Shown here: piece after piece, positions 16,972-26,700 of the stretch
How positions within the stretch are numbered: the first letter of the stretch is position 1
Layout: every line of letters begins with the position of its first letter
Assembly: GCA_963725185.1 (NCBI GenBank)
Contig: CAVRXO010000006.1
Location: forward strand, 1,054,001-1,118,000
Origin: VAZQ01 sp963725185
Lineage (GTDB): Bacteria; Pseudomonadota; Alphaproteobacteria; Rhizobiales; Xanthobacteraceae
Direction of reading: 5' to 3'
Length of the DNA: 64,000 bases
The notes under the pieces: model-generated
Databases searched by the model: none
Seen by the model: the letters and a program-made list of their open reading frames with translations, nothing else
Told to the model about the DNA's origin: nothing
Translations under genes and position numbers: made by a program

Positions 16972-16999
16972 TCATCCCTCGCTCTCACGCTTCTCGCTC

Positions 17000-17536
17000 T
17001 CAGTGTCCCGACCGGTCCCCGCTCCGACTCGCCTCGAACAGAAACCAGGTGCGCCTTTCGGCGCCGTCGATGAACGTCTCCAGCAGGCTCGCGGTGGCGA
17101 CATCCTCATGCTTGTCGGCGAGCTCATGCGCCGCCCGCATGGCCTGGATCGTCGCCTTGTTGTCGGCCATCAGCTCGCGCAGCATGTCGAGCGGCGCGAC
17201 GAAATCCTCGTCATTGTCCTTGATGCGCATGAGCCTTTGGATGTGCCCGATCGAGCGCAACGTGGTCCCGCCGATCTTTCGCACCCGCTCGGCCAGCTCG
17301 TCCACAGTCGCCAGGATCTGCTCCGACTGCTCGTCGAGCATCAGGTGATAGTCGCGGAAATGCGGACCGCTGGCGTGCCAATGAAAGTTCTTGGTCTTCA
17401 TATAGAGCGCGAGCGTGTCGGCCAGGATGGCATTGAGCGCTTCCGAGACCGCGCGCACCGCCTCTGCCGACAGATCGGTCGGGGTATCGAGAACGGGGCT
17501 GACCCGGTCCTTCTTGAGTTCCTGGACTTTGCTCAC
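17000..17536 (-). CDS. dps: DNA-protection ferritin-like protein Dps
   Basis: A 178-residue Dps-family miniferritin. It stores iron and protects DNA by oxidising Fe(II) with H2O2 in a dodecamer. The di-iron ferroxidase site is visible as KTKNFHWHASGPHFRDYHLMLDEQ (His, then Asp and Glu around residues 50-72). The opening LNAILADTLALYMK and the late ALETFIDGAERRTWFLFE-like segment are typical. It is 92 bp downstream of the sodB stop on the same strand, so a shared oxidative-stress unit sodB-dps is likely. No OxyR or Fur box was identified. Confidence 0.92.
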   Translation of the reverse strand: MSKVQELKKDRVSPVLDTPTDLSAEAVRAVSEALNAILADTLALYMKTKNFHWHASGPHFRDYHLMLDEQSEQILATVDELAERVRKIGGTTLRSIGHIQRLMRIKDNDEDFVAPLDMLRELMADNKATIQAMRAAHELADKHEDVATASLLETFIDGAERRTWFLFEASRSGDRSGH

Positions 17537-17628
17537 CGGAGAACCTCATTGACCGAAGAAAAAGGGGAATGGGAGGAACCGCTGGGCGGCCACCGGAGCA
17601 TGCCGGCCGCCGCCCAGCGGGGATCGCA

Positions 17629-18246
17629 TCAAGCCGCCATCGACTTGGTCTTTCCGGCGTCATCAAGCATCTGGGCCACGTGTTCCCAGTTCACCAGACT
17701 ATCCATGAACGCCTTGAGGTAGTCGGGCCGGCGATTGCGGTAGTCGATATAGTAGGAGTGCTCCCACACATCGCAGCCGAGGATGGGCAGGGCGCCGTGC
17801 ACAAGGGGATTTTCGCCATTGGGCGTCTTCATGACGACGATCTTGCCGTCCTTGAGGGCGAGCCAGCACCAGCCGGAGCCGAACTGGCCGACGCCGGCCT
17901 GGATGAAGTCTTCCTTCATCTTATCGACGGAGCCGAGATCGGCAACGATCCGCTTCTCCAGCGCCCCCGGGAGCTTGCCGCCGCCGCCGGGCTTCATCCA
18001 TTTCCAGAAATGGATGTGGTTGTAGTGCTGGCCGGCGTTGTTGAAGAGGCCGGCGTTCTTGCCGAACGACCCCTTCACCACCTCTTCCAGCGACTTGCCT
18101 TCCCACTCGCTGCCTTTAAGCAGCTTGTTGCCGTTATCGACATAGGCTTTGTGGTGCTTGTCGTGATGATATTCGAGTGTCTCGCGCGACATGAACGGCG
18201 CCAGCGCATCGTACTGATAGGGCAGATCAGGCAGGGTGAATGACAT
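17629..18246 (-). CDS. sodB: Superoxide dismutase, Fe/Mn type
   Basis: A 205-residue cytoplasmic superoxide dismutase that converts superoxide to H2O2 and O2. The metal ligands are recognisable: His in LEYHHDKHHKAYVDN, His in NAGQHYNHIHFW, and Asp and His in GCDVWEHSYYIDYRNRRPDY. FNNAGQHYNHIHFW together with the GQFGSGWCWL region favours the iron-type (SodB) over the manganese-type form. The start MSFTLPDLPYQYDALAPFM is standard. It is the first gene of a minus-strand pair with dps and diverges from folE across a 366-bp intergenic region. Confidence 0.93.
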   Translation of the reverse strand: MSFTLPDLPYQYDALAPFMSRETLEYHHDKHHKAYVDNGNKLLKGSEWEGKSLEEVVKGSFGKNAGLFNNAGQHYNHIHFWKWMKPGGGGKLPGALEKRIVADLGSVDKMKEDFIQAGVGQFGSGWCWLALKDGKIVVMKTPNGENPLVHGALPILGCDVWEHSYYIDYRNRRPDYLKAFMDSLVNWEHVAQMLDDAGKTKSMAA

Positions 18247-18612
18247 CGGATTTTTCCCTCACTCAGTTGTTAAGACTGCTCATTGGGTTTGAGTTTGCGG
18301 GTTTGAGTTTGCTCAGGCTGTGATAAGTATCAATGACCGCCCCCAATCGGTAGCCTAGACACTTCGTGCTCAAAAGAAAACGAAGCTCGACAGCATCGGT
18401 TCCATCTCAATTCAGGAAATAGACGCGGCGCCGGCCAGGGTTTTTCCCAATGCAAGCTCACGGGTGGGTTGCACTTGCGCCGTCTTTCGGGTTTTTGCCA
18501 GGGCGCGGCGACCCCTCTGCAAGGAACGCCTTCATGGCCGGCCGGAAACGGCGTAGAAGGCCTGCGAGCACGTAGGAGCACTTGCAGGCCGGGCGCCGCG
18601 GGGGGAAGCGAA
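18247..18612. promoter_or_regulatory. Divergent intergenic region sodB / folE
   Basis: A 366-bp stretch between the divergent sodB and folE genes must hold both promoters. The only clear structure is a 14-bp tandem direct repeat, gggtttgagtttgc, at 18285-18298 and 18299-18312, about 40-65 bp upstream of the sodB start. It could be a regulator site. No promoter hexamers are convincing, and the remainder shows nothing recognisable. Confidence 0.4.
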
Positions 18613-19263
18613 ATGGGAAAAATGGCAGCGATCGGGCAGAGCACCAAGGCGAAGAGGGCGGCAAGCTTGCCCGGCACCGATCGACCGTCCCGCTCCGAGG
18701 CCGAAGGCGCGGTGCGCACCCTCATTCGCTGGGCGGGCGACAACCCCAATCGCCAGGGGCTGGCGGGCACGCCCGCCCGCGTGGCCAGGGCTTACGAAGA
18801 GTGGTTCTCGGGCTACCGGGAGGAACCGCGCGACTACCTCAATCGGACATTCGACGAGGTCGCGGGCTATGACGAGATGGTGGTGCTGCGGGACATATCG
18901 TTCGAGTCCCATTGCGAGCATCACCTCGCCCCGATCATCGGCCGCGCCCATATCGGCTATCTTCCGCGCAATCGCGTGGTCGGCATCTCGAAGCTCGCAA
19001 GGCTTGTCGACGTCTTTGCCCGGCGCCTCCAGATCCAGGAAAAAATGACCGCGGAGATCGCTTCCTGCCTGAACGGCGTGCTCAAGCCGTTTGGGGTTGC
19101 GGTGGTCATCGAAGCGGCCCACCAGTGCATGACCACCCGGGGCGTGCACAAATCGAGCGTCACAATGGTGACGAGCCAGATGCTGGGCGTGTTCCGCAAG
19201 CGCGTGGAAACGCGGCAGGAGTTCCTGTCCGCCATCCAGTTGCGCGGCGAGATCCGGCCCTGA
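18613..19263 (+). CDS. folE: GTP cyclohydrolase I
   Basis: A 216-residue type I GTP cyclohydrolase that makes dihydroneopterin triphosphate, the first step of folate and pterin synthesis. Zinc ligands and active-site residues are present: SHCEHHLAPIIGRAHIGYLP, KLARLVDVFARRLQIQE, and HQCMTTRGVHK. ATG 18613 follows GGGGGAAG. The longer open frame back to 18469 is rejected as non-conserved. A DHFR-like gene begins four bases after the stop, so the two are co-transcribed. This suggests a dedicated tetrahydropterin or folate branch. Confidence 0.93.
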   Translation: MGKMAAIGQSTKAKRAASLPGTDRPSRSEAEGAVRTLIRWAGDNPNRQGLAGTPARVARAYEEWFSGYREEPRDYLNRTFDEVAGYDEMVVLRDISFESHCEHHLAPIIGRAHIGYLPRNRVVGISKLARLVDVFARRLQIQEKMTAEIASCLNGVLKPFGVAVVIEAAHQCMTTRGVHKSSVTMVTSQMLGVFRKRVETRQEFLSAIQLRGEIRP

Positions 19264-19267
19264 TCCC

Positions 19268-19822
19268 ATGGCTCCTCCCCGCCGCATCGAAGGCTATGCC
19301 ATCGTCTCCGTGGACGGCATGATCGCCAACGCCGCCGGCATCATGCCGGACGAGCTCAAGTTCGAGGCCGATCAGCGCTTCTTCGAGCATGGGCTCGACG
19401 GCGTGCAAGCCGTGGTGCATGGGCGGCACTCCCATGAGCAACAGCCCCATTCGCATTTGCGCTGCCGGCTGATCCTCACCCGGCAGATTCCCACTGTCGC
19501 GCCCGATCCCTCGAACCAAAAGGCGCTGTTCTGGAATCCGGCCGGCGCCTCCTTCGAGGAGGCCTTGGCGGCCCTACAGGCACCCGACGGCAGCGTCGCC
19601 ATCATCGGCGGCACCGACGTGTTCGGGATGTTCCTGCCTCGCTACGATATCTTCTACCTGACGCGGGCGCCCAACGTCCGGCTGCCGGGCGGCCGGGGAA
19701 TCTTTCCGCAGGTGCCGCAGCACACTCCCGAAGAGATTCTCGCCAGCCATGGCCTTCGGCCCGGCACGCCGCAAGTACTCGATGCGGCAAGCGGCCTGAC
19801 GGTGGTCGGCTGGCACCGGTAA
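19268..19822 (+). CDS. DHFR-fold reductase (dihydrofolate reductase-like)
   Basis: A 184-residue protein with the dihydrofolate reductase / RibD-C-terminal fold. The opening strand RIEGYAIVSVDGMIANAAG corresponds to the DHFR substrate segment. VAIIGGTDVFGMFLPRYDIFYLTR corresponds to the IGG...F...YLT cofactor region, and GGRGIFP closes the fold. The protein lacks some canonical FolA residues, so the substrate could be dihydrofolate, a dihydropterin or a different pyrimidine-derived compound. It begins four bases after folE, implying translational coupling and a joint pterin function. The ATG at 19268 is the only sensible start. Confidence 0.75.
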   Translation: MAPPRRIEGYAIVSVDGMIANAAGIMPDELKFEADQRFFEHGLDGVQAVVHGRHSHEQQPHSHLRCRLILTRQIPTVAPDPSNQKALFWNPAGASFEEALAALQAPDGSVAIIGGTDVFGMFLPRYDIFYLTRAPNVRLPGGRGIFPQVPQHTPEEILASHGLRPGTPQVLDAASGLTVVGWHR

Positions 19823-19938
19823 GTGCCGATGTGATGCCGGGCACCTGCGCGCGAGGATCGGGAGCGCGCGCACTTGCGCGCCGAGCAGCTGGCATTCGGC
19901 CAACCCATAACTTAGCATGTTGGCCAGAGGAGTAGGCT

Positions 19939-20967
19939 GTGTTGTTCCGCCTCATCGCGTTGGCATTCTTGTCGATCGCGGCCGAGCTCGCGAGCTTCGG
20001 CGCGCGGGCGCAGGACGATTTCTACAAGGGCAAACAAATCCGTCTGGTGGTCTCCACCGACGCCGGCGGCGCCTACGATACCTATGCGCGCATCATGGCG
20101 CAGATCATGCGAGAACACATCCCGGGCAATCCGACCATCATCGTTCAGAACATGCCCGGAGCGGGCGGACTCAAGGTCGCAAATTACATTGCGGCGACCG
20201 CGCCGCGCGACGGCACCGTCATCGCCGCGACCCATTCAAGCATCCTGACCGCGCAGCTGACCTCTCCGGGCGCCGCCAGCTTCGAGGCCACCCGCCTGTC
20301 TTGGATCGGCAGCATCACAACCGATCCCTATGTCGGCTATGTCTGGCACACCGCTCCCGTCAAGACGCTCGCCGATACGCGCACCACCGAGGTGGTCATG
20401 GGCGGAGTCAGCGTCGGCACCGCGGGTACCGACTATGGGATTCTTGCTCGCGACCTGTTCGGGCTGAAGATCAGGACCGTCAACGGCTACAAATCCTCGA
20501 ACGACGTCAAGCTTGCGATCGAGCGCGGCGAGGTGCAGGGCGCTTTCGCGAACGGCTGGAGCAGCATCCGCAACGCCGATCCGGAATGGATCCGCGATGG
20601 CAAGATCCGCATCATCGTGCAGCATGGCTTTCGGCCGCTGCCCGAGCTTCCCGATGTGCCGCTGTTCATCAGCCTTGCGCAGACGGACGCCGACCGGCAG
20701 GCGCTTGTCTTCATGCTGGCGCGGCAGGAGGCGGCGAAGCCCTATTTCGCGCCACCGGAAATTCCGGCCGAGCGGCTCGCCATCCTGCGCCGGGCCTTCG
20801 ACGCGACCGTGCACGATCCGCGTTTCCTGTCGCTTGCCGCCGAGGCCAATGTGACGGTCGAAGGCCCGATGACCGGCGACGAGCTGTCGGCGCTGGTGGC
20901 CAAGGTAGCGCAGACGCCGCCTGAGGTGATCGCCCGTATCAACCGAATGCTGGCCGAGAAGAAATAG
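19939..20967 (+). CDS. TctC/Bug-family tripartite tricarboxylate-type binding protein
   Basis: A 342-residue periplasmic binding protein of the Bug family. GTG 19939 follows GAGGAGTAGG, and the signal peptide ends SFGARAQ. The mature protein has the Bug opening DFYKGKQIRLVVSTDAGGAYDTYARI followed by GNPTIIVQNMPGAGG (around residues 35-75), the family's hallmark P-G-A-G motif. Bug proteins bind carboxylates for tripartite TctAB permeases, but none lies nearby. It starts an apparent operon with an MmgE/PrpD protein (4 bp downstream) and a CapA-type protein (9 bp further), which suggests uptake and breakdown of an organic acid. Confidence 0.87.
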   Translation: MLFRLIALAFLSIAAELASFGARAQDDFYKGKQIRLVVSTDAGGAYDTYARIMAQIMREHIPGNPTIIVQNMPGAGGLKVANYIAATAPRDGTVIAATHSSILTAQLTSPGAASFEATRLSWIGSITTDPYVGYVWHTAPVKTLADTRTTEVVMGGVSVGTAGTDYGILARDLFGLKIRTVNGYKSSNDVKLAIERGEVQGAFANGWSSIRNADPEWIRDGKIRIIVQHGFRPLPELPDVPLFISLAQTDADRQALVFMLARQEAAKPYFAPPEIPAERLAILRRAFDATVHDPRFLSLAAEANVTVEGPMTGDELSALVAKVAQTPPEVIARINRMLAEKK

Positions 20968-20971
20968 TCGC

Positions 20972-22321
20972 ATGCCGGACGGCCAGCCGCTTACCGATCG
21001 TCTGGCGAGCTTCGTGGCCGGCACCCCCGCACAGGCGATCCCGACGGCCGTGGTCGAGCCGGCCAAGAACCTGATCTTGGACACGCTCGGCGTTGCGCTT
21101 GCGGCTACGACGCGCTCGATCGGGAAGATCATCGCGCGGCATGTGGCGCAGAACGCCGGCGCGAGCGCGACTGCGACCGTTCTGGGCGCCGGGATCAAGG
21201 CATCGGCCCCGATGGCGGCGTTTGCCAACGGCACGCTCGCCAACGCGCTCGATTTCGATGAGGGCTCCCACCTTGCAACCCACATACTTCCGGCTGCGCT
21301 CGCGGTTGCGGAGGAGCGGGGCCTGTCGGGCAAAGCCATGCTCGATGCGTTCATCCTGGCCTATGAGGCGGGCGCGCGATTGACACAGGCCATCGATTCC
21401 AGGCGCCGCCAAGGCGGCGGACCGACCCACCGCGGCTGGTGGCATGTGGGCCTGATCGGCCCGCTCGCCGCGGCGATGGCCCCGTGCCGCCTCATGGGCC
21501 TCGACGCACACCAGACCGCGACTGCGATCGGTATCGCGACCTGCAGCTCGGGCGGATTTCGCCGCAACATGGGCACGATGGCGAAGGCATTGCATTCGGG
21601 CAACGCGGCGCGCGCCGGCATCGAGGCCGCGATGCTGGCGCGGGACGGCCTAACGGCCGACACCGCCATCATCGAAGCCCCGCTGGGATTCCTGCAGGCG
21701 GTCGCTTTGCCGGAGGAGCTTGATGTCGCGGCCATTACGGAGCGCCTTGGCCGGCCCTATGCGCTCGAAGGAGCTCTGCGCATCAAGCGCTACCCGGCGT
21801 GCAACCCTGGCCATCCGCTGATCGATGCGGCGCTGCGGCTGGTCAACGAGCGCGGCATCAAAGCCGATGCGATTGACTCAGTGGAAGCCGACCTTCACCC
21901 TTTCTCGCTCCTGCGGGGCGAGCCTGCGGACGAGGAGAGCGCGGGCTTCAGCGGCGCATTCCTGATTGCGGCGGCGCTGATCCACGGCTCCTTCACGCTC
22001 GACCAGCTCAACGTCGACGTGTTGCGTGATGAGCGCGTCGCAGCCCTCATGAAGCGCATTCGCCACGTGCCCGCCGGCGAGCCAGAATGCATGGTCGGTC
22101 TCTTGCGCGACGGCCGGCGCGAGCGGATCGATGTGCGGCCCGTGAGCCGGCTGTCGGAGCGCGCCGGTATCCTGGAGAAGTTCGACCGGTGTGCAACACC
22201 GGTGGTCGGGCGGAACGCCGCTGAAATTCTGCGACAACAGATCGGAATGCTGGAACACCTTCCCGACCTGAGCCGCCTGATGGCGGCCGCCGGCCGGGCG
22301 GCGGTCCATGCCGCAGCTTAG
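20972..22321 (+). CDS. MmgE/PrpD family protein (2-methylcitrate dehydratase-like)
   Basis: A 449-residue member of the MmgE/PrpD superfamily, whose best-known member dehydrates 2-methylcitrate. Typical stretches are NLILDTLGVALAATTRSIGKI, AFANGTLANALDFDEGSHLA, GMNAHQTATAIGIA-like text near residue 180, and YPACNPGHPLIDAALRLV. Related enzymes in soil bacteria act on other hydroxy-tricarboxylates, so a substrate cannot be named. It begins four bases after the TctC-like gene stop and precedes the CapA gene by nine bases. The three genes form one transcription unit. Confidence 0.85.
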   Translation: MPDGQPLTDRLASFVAGTPAQAIPTAVVEPAKNLILDTLGVALAATTRSIGKIIARHVAQNAGASATATVLGAGIKASAPMAAFANGTLANALDFDEGSHLATHILPAALAVAEERGLSGKAMLDAFILAYEAGARLTQAIDSRRRQGGGPTHRGWWHVGLIGPLAAAMAPCRLMGLDAHQTATAIGIATCSSGGFRRNMGTMAKALHSGNAARAGIEAAMLARDGLTADTAIIEAPLGFLQAVALPEELDVAAITERLGRPYALEGALRIKRYPACNPGHPLIDAALRLVNERGIKADAIDSVEADLHPFSLLRGEPADEESAGFSGAFLIAAALIHGSFTLDQLNVDVLRDERVAALMKRIRHVPAGEPECMVGLLRDGRRERIDVRPVSRLSERAGILEKFDRCATPVVGRNAAEILRQQIGMLEHLPDLSRLMAAAGRAAVHAAA

Positions 22322-22330
22322 GAGAACCGA

Positions 22331-23674
22331 ATGAGTTCCGGCCGCCTGACCATTGCGCTCACCGGCGACAGCATGGTGAGCCGTTCGCTCTCGGTCTTCG
22401 AAGAGGAACCGTATCTGCGGATGCGTGATGTCCTGAAGTCGGCGGACGTGGTGTTCACGAATTTCGAGGCCAATGCGCATCCCTACCTCGACGATCCGCA
22501 GGCGCAGCGCGATGGCGGCGGAACCTATGTGACGACCGAGCCGCGACTGCTCGCCGACCTCAAATGGCTGGGCGTGAACCTGGTCTCGTGCGGATCGAGC
22601 CATGCCGACGACTACGGGCCGAAGGGGATACTCGACACGTTGCGCTATCTCGATGAGGCCGGCATCGCCCATGCGGGCTCCGGCCGCCATCTCGCGGAGG
22701 CGCGCGCCCCGGCCTATGTGGAGACCGCGCAGGGGCGCGTCGCTCTCGTCGCCGCGACTTCGCAATACAAGCCTGGCAGCAAGGCGGGCGACCAGCGCTA
22801 CGACACGCTCGGCTATCCGGGCGTCAACGGATTACGCCACAAGGTCGTCTACAGCCTCGACCAGCCGATGCTCGATGAGCTGCGCAAGATCGGCGCCGCG
22901 ATCGGCTGGGACGCGTCGGAGGAGCGGCGGCGCTTCCAGGGCGACCCGGTGTCGAAACGTTCCGAGGACACCTACAACTTCCTCGGCCGCACTTTCAAGC
23001 TTGGCGTTCCGGGCGAGACCAGCTTCCTCAACGAGAACGATCTCAAGGAGAACCTGCGGCAGGTGCGCAATGCGCGCGCGTTTGCCGACAAGGTGATCGT
23101 CAGCTTGCATTGCCACGATTTCGGCGGACCTACGCTGTTGACCGCGAAGCGTCGCAGCGAGATCGAGGACCTGGCCGACTACGCCCTCGAATTCGGCCGC
23201 CGCGCGATTGACGCCGGCGCCGACGTTTTTGTCTGTCATGGGCCGCAGGTGCCGCTCGCGGTCGAGCTCTACAAAGGCAAGCCCATGCTGCACGGCATCG
23301 GGACGTTTGTGTTTCAGATTGAAACCATGAAATACCTGCCGGCCGAGGCGTACCAGCGCTACGGTCTCGATGATCGCGCGACGCCGGCCGACTTCATCGC
23401 GGCACGCTACAAGGACGACACGCTCGGCCACGCAGCCGATCCGGCGCAATGGGAGCAGATGTTTGCGGTGTGTGAATTCTCCGGCGACAATCTCGCCAGC
23501 CTGAGACTTCATCCGATCGACCTCGGTCACCAACGCCCACGCACCGGCCGCGGCCGCCCGATGCTGGCCGATCAAGCGGTCGCGGACCGCGTTCTGGGGC
23601 GCGTCGAGCGGCTGTCGTCCAAATACGGAACCAGGATCGATCGCCGGGAAGGGATCGGCGCCGTCAAGATCTAG
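22331..23674 (+). CDS. CapA-family metallophosphatase-like protein
   Basis: A 447-residue protein of the CapA/PgsA family (metallophosphoesterase fold). Conserved blocks are the opening LTIALTGDSMVSRSL, the ADVVFTNFEAN stretch, SSHADDYGPKGILDTLRYLDEAGI, VSLHCHDFG and GADVFVCHGPQVPLAVELYKG. CapA proteins take part in poly-gamma-glutamate production, but many members in catabolic operons act on small substrates. No signal peptide is visible, so it may be cytoplasmic and enzymatic. It is the third gene of the TctC/MmgE unit, a combination seen in proteobacterial carboxylate clusters. Confidence 0.82.
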   Translation: MSSGRLTIALTGDSMVSRSLSVFEEEPYLRMRDVLKSADVVFTNFEANAHPYLDDPQAQRDGGGTYVTTEPRLLADLKWLGVNLVSCGSSHADDYGPKGILDTLRYLDEAGIAHAGSGRHLAEARAPAYVETAQGRVALVAATSQYKPGSKAGDQRYDTLGYPGVNGLRHKVVYSLDQPMLDELRKIGAAIGWDASEERRRFQGDPVSKRSEDTYNFLGRTFKLGVPGETSFLNENDLKENLRQVRNARAFADKVIVSLHCHDFGGPTLLTAKRRSEIEDLADYALEFGRRAIDAGADVFVCHGPQVPLAVELYKGKPMLHGIGTFVFQIETMKYLPAEAYQRYGLDDRATPADFIAARYKDDTLGHAADPAQWEQMFAVCEFSGDNLASLRLHPIDLGHQRPRTGRGRPMLADQAVADRVLGRVERLSSKYGTRIDRREGIGAVKI

Positions 23675-23788
23675 CGTCCGGATCACATCAGGGGATCGCA
23701 TCCCCGGTTTGTCTTTCTTGCGTTTTTGATTATTTTCCTGCTTGGCAGCGGGAAGGACCGCCACCGACCTTATGGGTCTGGGGTTGAA

Positions 23789-26700
23789 ATGCCGGCAATC
23801 TTCATCAGCCATTCGAGCCGTGACCAGAAGATCGCCGATGATATCACCGTGGCCATCAAGCGCCTCGGTTTCGAAGAGGTCTTCCTCGATTTCAATCCGG
23901 ATACCGGCATTGGGGCGGGAGCGGACTGGGAGAAAACGCTCTACGAGAAGCTCGCGCGCTGCCACGCGCTCATCCTGGTGCTGACGCCGAACTGGCTCGC
24001 ATCGACGTGGTGCCGCATCGAGCTGTCGCAGGCGCGCGCCCTCGGCAAGGTCATTCTGCCGGTCATCTGCGCGCCGCTCGGGGACCGCTACGTCCTGCCC
24101 GAGATCCAGGCCGTCGATCTGGTCGATTGGAACTCCGAGGGCCTCGCACGCCTGGAGCAGCGCCTGCGCGCCATCGCCAACGAGCTCGCGCGCGGCTTCC
24201 GGCTCGATCCGAACCGGCCGCCCTATCCGGGCATCCATGCGTTCGAGGCCGAGGATGCGGCGATCTATTTCGGTCGCGACGACGAGACCCGTGCGGTCAT
24301 CGAGCGGCTGGACGGCCGCCGCACCCAAGGTGGCGTGCGTTTCCTGGTCGTGATCGGCGCGTCCGGCTCCGGCAAATCCTCGTTGCTCAAGGCGGGCGTC
24401 ATTCCTCAGCTCTCGCGCCGCCTGCGGGAGTGGCTGGTGCTGCCGCCCATGCGCCCGGAACGCGCGCCGGTGACGATGCTCGCCAAGTCGATCGCGCAAC
24501 AACTCGGCAAGCCGGACCAATGGCGCATCTGGAGCACGACGCTGTCCGGCGCGGCTGCGGCCGACCAGGTCCAGGAGCTGCTCAAGGAGTTGCGGACCGG
24601 CGAAGCGCGCTCCGCCACCGTGCTGTTGCCGGTCGACCAGCTCGAGGAGGCGTTCACTGTCGCAAGTCCAACCGAGCGCGCGACCTTTCTTCGTCTCCTG
24701 GGGACGCTCCTGGATCCGGCCCGCGGCCTGCCCCTCATGGTGATCGCGACCGGGCGCTCCGATGTGCTCGAAGGTCTGCTTGAATCCGGCGAGCTTGCGC
24801 ATCTCGCCGAGGCCTATCCGTTGCCGCCGATGCCGCTCGATCGCCTTTCCCGGCTGGTCGAGGGGCCGGCCGCCATGGCGGGACTCAATGTCGAGAAGGG
24901 GCTGTCCGAGGCGATCGCGCGCGACGTGGAAAGCCCCGATGCGCTGCCGCTGCTCGCCCACGCGCTGTGGCTCCTTTATCTGCGCTGCAGAGAAGCGAAA
25001 AAGCTCAGTCTGGCTGAATACCACTCGCTCGGCGATCCGGCGCGTGGGCTCAATCCGATCCAGAACTCGGTGCGTCTGGTGGCTGATCAGGCCATCGGCG
25101 GATTGAAGCCGTCGGAAGCCGAGCTGGCGGCGCTGCGCGACGCCTTCGTGCCGCATCTCGTGCGGGTGCGGCTCGACGACGGCAGGCGCGTGCGCCAGCC
25201 GGCGCGTCTTGCGAATCTTCCCGTAGACTCCCAGCGTCTGGTCCGGGCCCTGGTGGAGGCGCGGCTGCTTGCGACGCGCGGAACGGGAGACCGGGAGCAA
25301 CCGCCCGACGGGGTCGATGCCCTGGTGGAGGTCACCCATGAGGCGCTGTTTCAAGCTTGGCCGAGGCTTAATACATGGCTCACCGAGGAGCACGCGTTCC
25401 TGTCCGACCTCGAGCGCATCAAGAACGCGCACGATATCTGGGTCCTGGCCTCCGAAGATCAGAAAGCCGGCGCGCTGCTCGGCGGACTGTTGCTGTCGCG
25501 GGCGCGCGATTGGCTGTTGAAATATCCGCAGCGGTTCGGAAGCCGCGACCTGGCGGCACTGCGCACCTTCATCGCCGCCAGCGCGGACGCAGAAGACGCC
25601 GAAAAGGCGCGCAGCGAAGCCCTGAAACAGCAGGCCGCCGAAGCCGAGGCGCGGCGCCAACGTCAGGAGTTGGAAGCGCTCGAGCGCGATAATGCAAGAT
25701 TGAAGGAAATTGCGGCAGCGCAAGTAAATCTGCTCGCCCAGCTGGCCGAGGCCGAGCAGCTTCGCGATCATGGCGATGCTGCCCTCAAGCTCAGCGTCCA
25801 CGCGGCGCGTCGGGAGCTCGATTTGCGGCAGGGCGGCCTGCCGCCTTCGCGCGCCGCCGCCGCGCTGGCCGTTGTCGTCTCACAAACCCCCTGGCGCCTC
25901 CTGCTGAGCGGGCACGAGGCCGAGGTCAGGTCCGCTGCCTTCAGCGCCGACGCCACGCGCATCGCCACCGCTTCGGCGGACAAGAGCGCGCGCATCTGGG
26001 ACGCCGCCACCGGTAAGGAGATCGCCGTCCTGCATGGGCATCAGAGCTGCGTGAAATCCGCCGCCTTCAGCCCCGACGGATTGCACGTCGTTACCGCGTC
26101 ATACGACAAGACCGCGCGCATCTGGGGCGCCGCCAACGGCAAGGAGCTCGCGGTCCTGCACGGGCACGAAGACTGGGTGAATTCAGCCGCTTTCAGCCCC
26201 GACGGAAAGCGCATCGTCACCGCCTCAGCGGACACGACCGCGCGCATGTGGGATGCCGCGACCGCCAAGGCGATCGCGGTCCTGCACGGGCACGAATATT
26301 CAGTGGAGTTGCGCCGCTTTCAGCCCCGACGGAAAGCGCATCGTCACCGCCTCGGTGGACAAGACCGCGCGCATCTGGGACGCCGCCACCGGCAGACCGA
26401 TCGCGGTTCTTCGCGGGCACGAAGAGTGGGCGAGGTCCGCCGCTTTCAGCCCCGATGGGGCCCGCATCGTGACCGCCTCACGGGACAAGACCGCGCGCAT
26501 CTGGGACGCCACGACCGCCAAAGAGATCGCGGTCCTGCGCGGGCACGAGGACGATGTGAATTCAGCTGCCTTCAGCCCCGATGGGATGCGCATCGTCACC
26601 TCGTCCGGAAGCGGCTTCGTAAAGGACAAGACCGCGCGCATCTGGGAGGCGGCCACCGGCCGGGAGATGGCGGTGTTGCGTGGACATCAGGGCCCCGTGA

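Noticed and set aside
22832..25801. A 989-codon minus-strand open frame over the CapA and TIR genes
   Set aside because: It is a shadow of two well-supported plus-strand genes; the translation is low-complexity, Arg/Gln/His-rich and matches no family. High GC makes stop codons rare in antisense frames.
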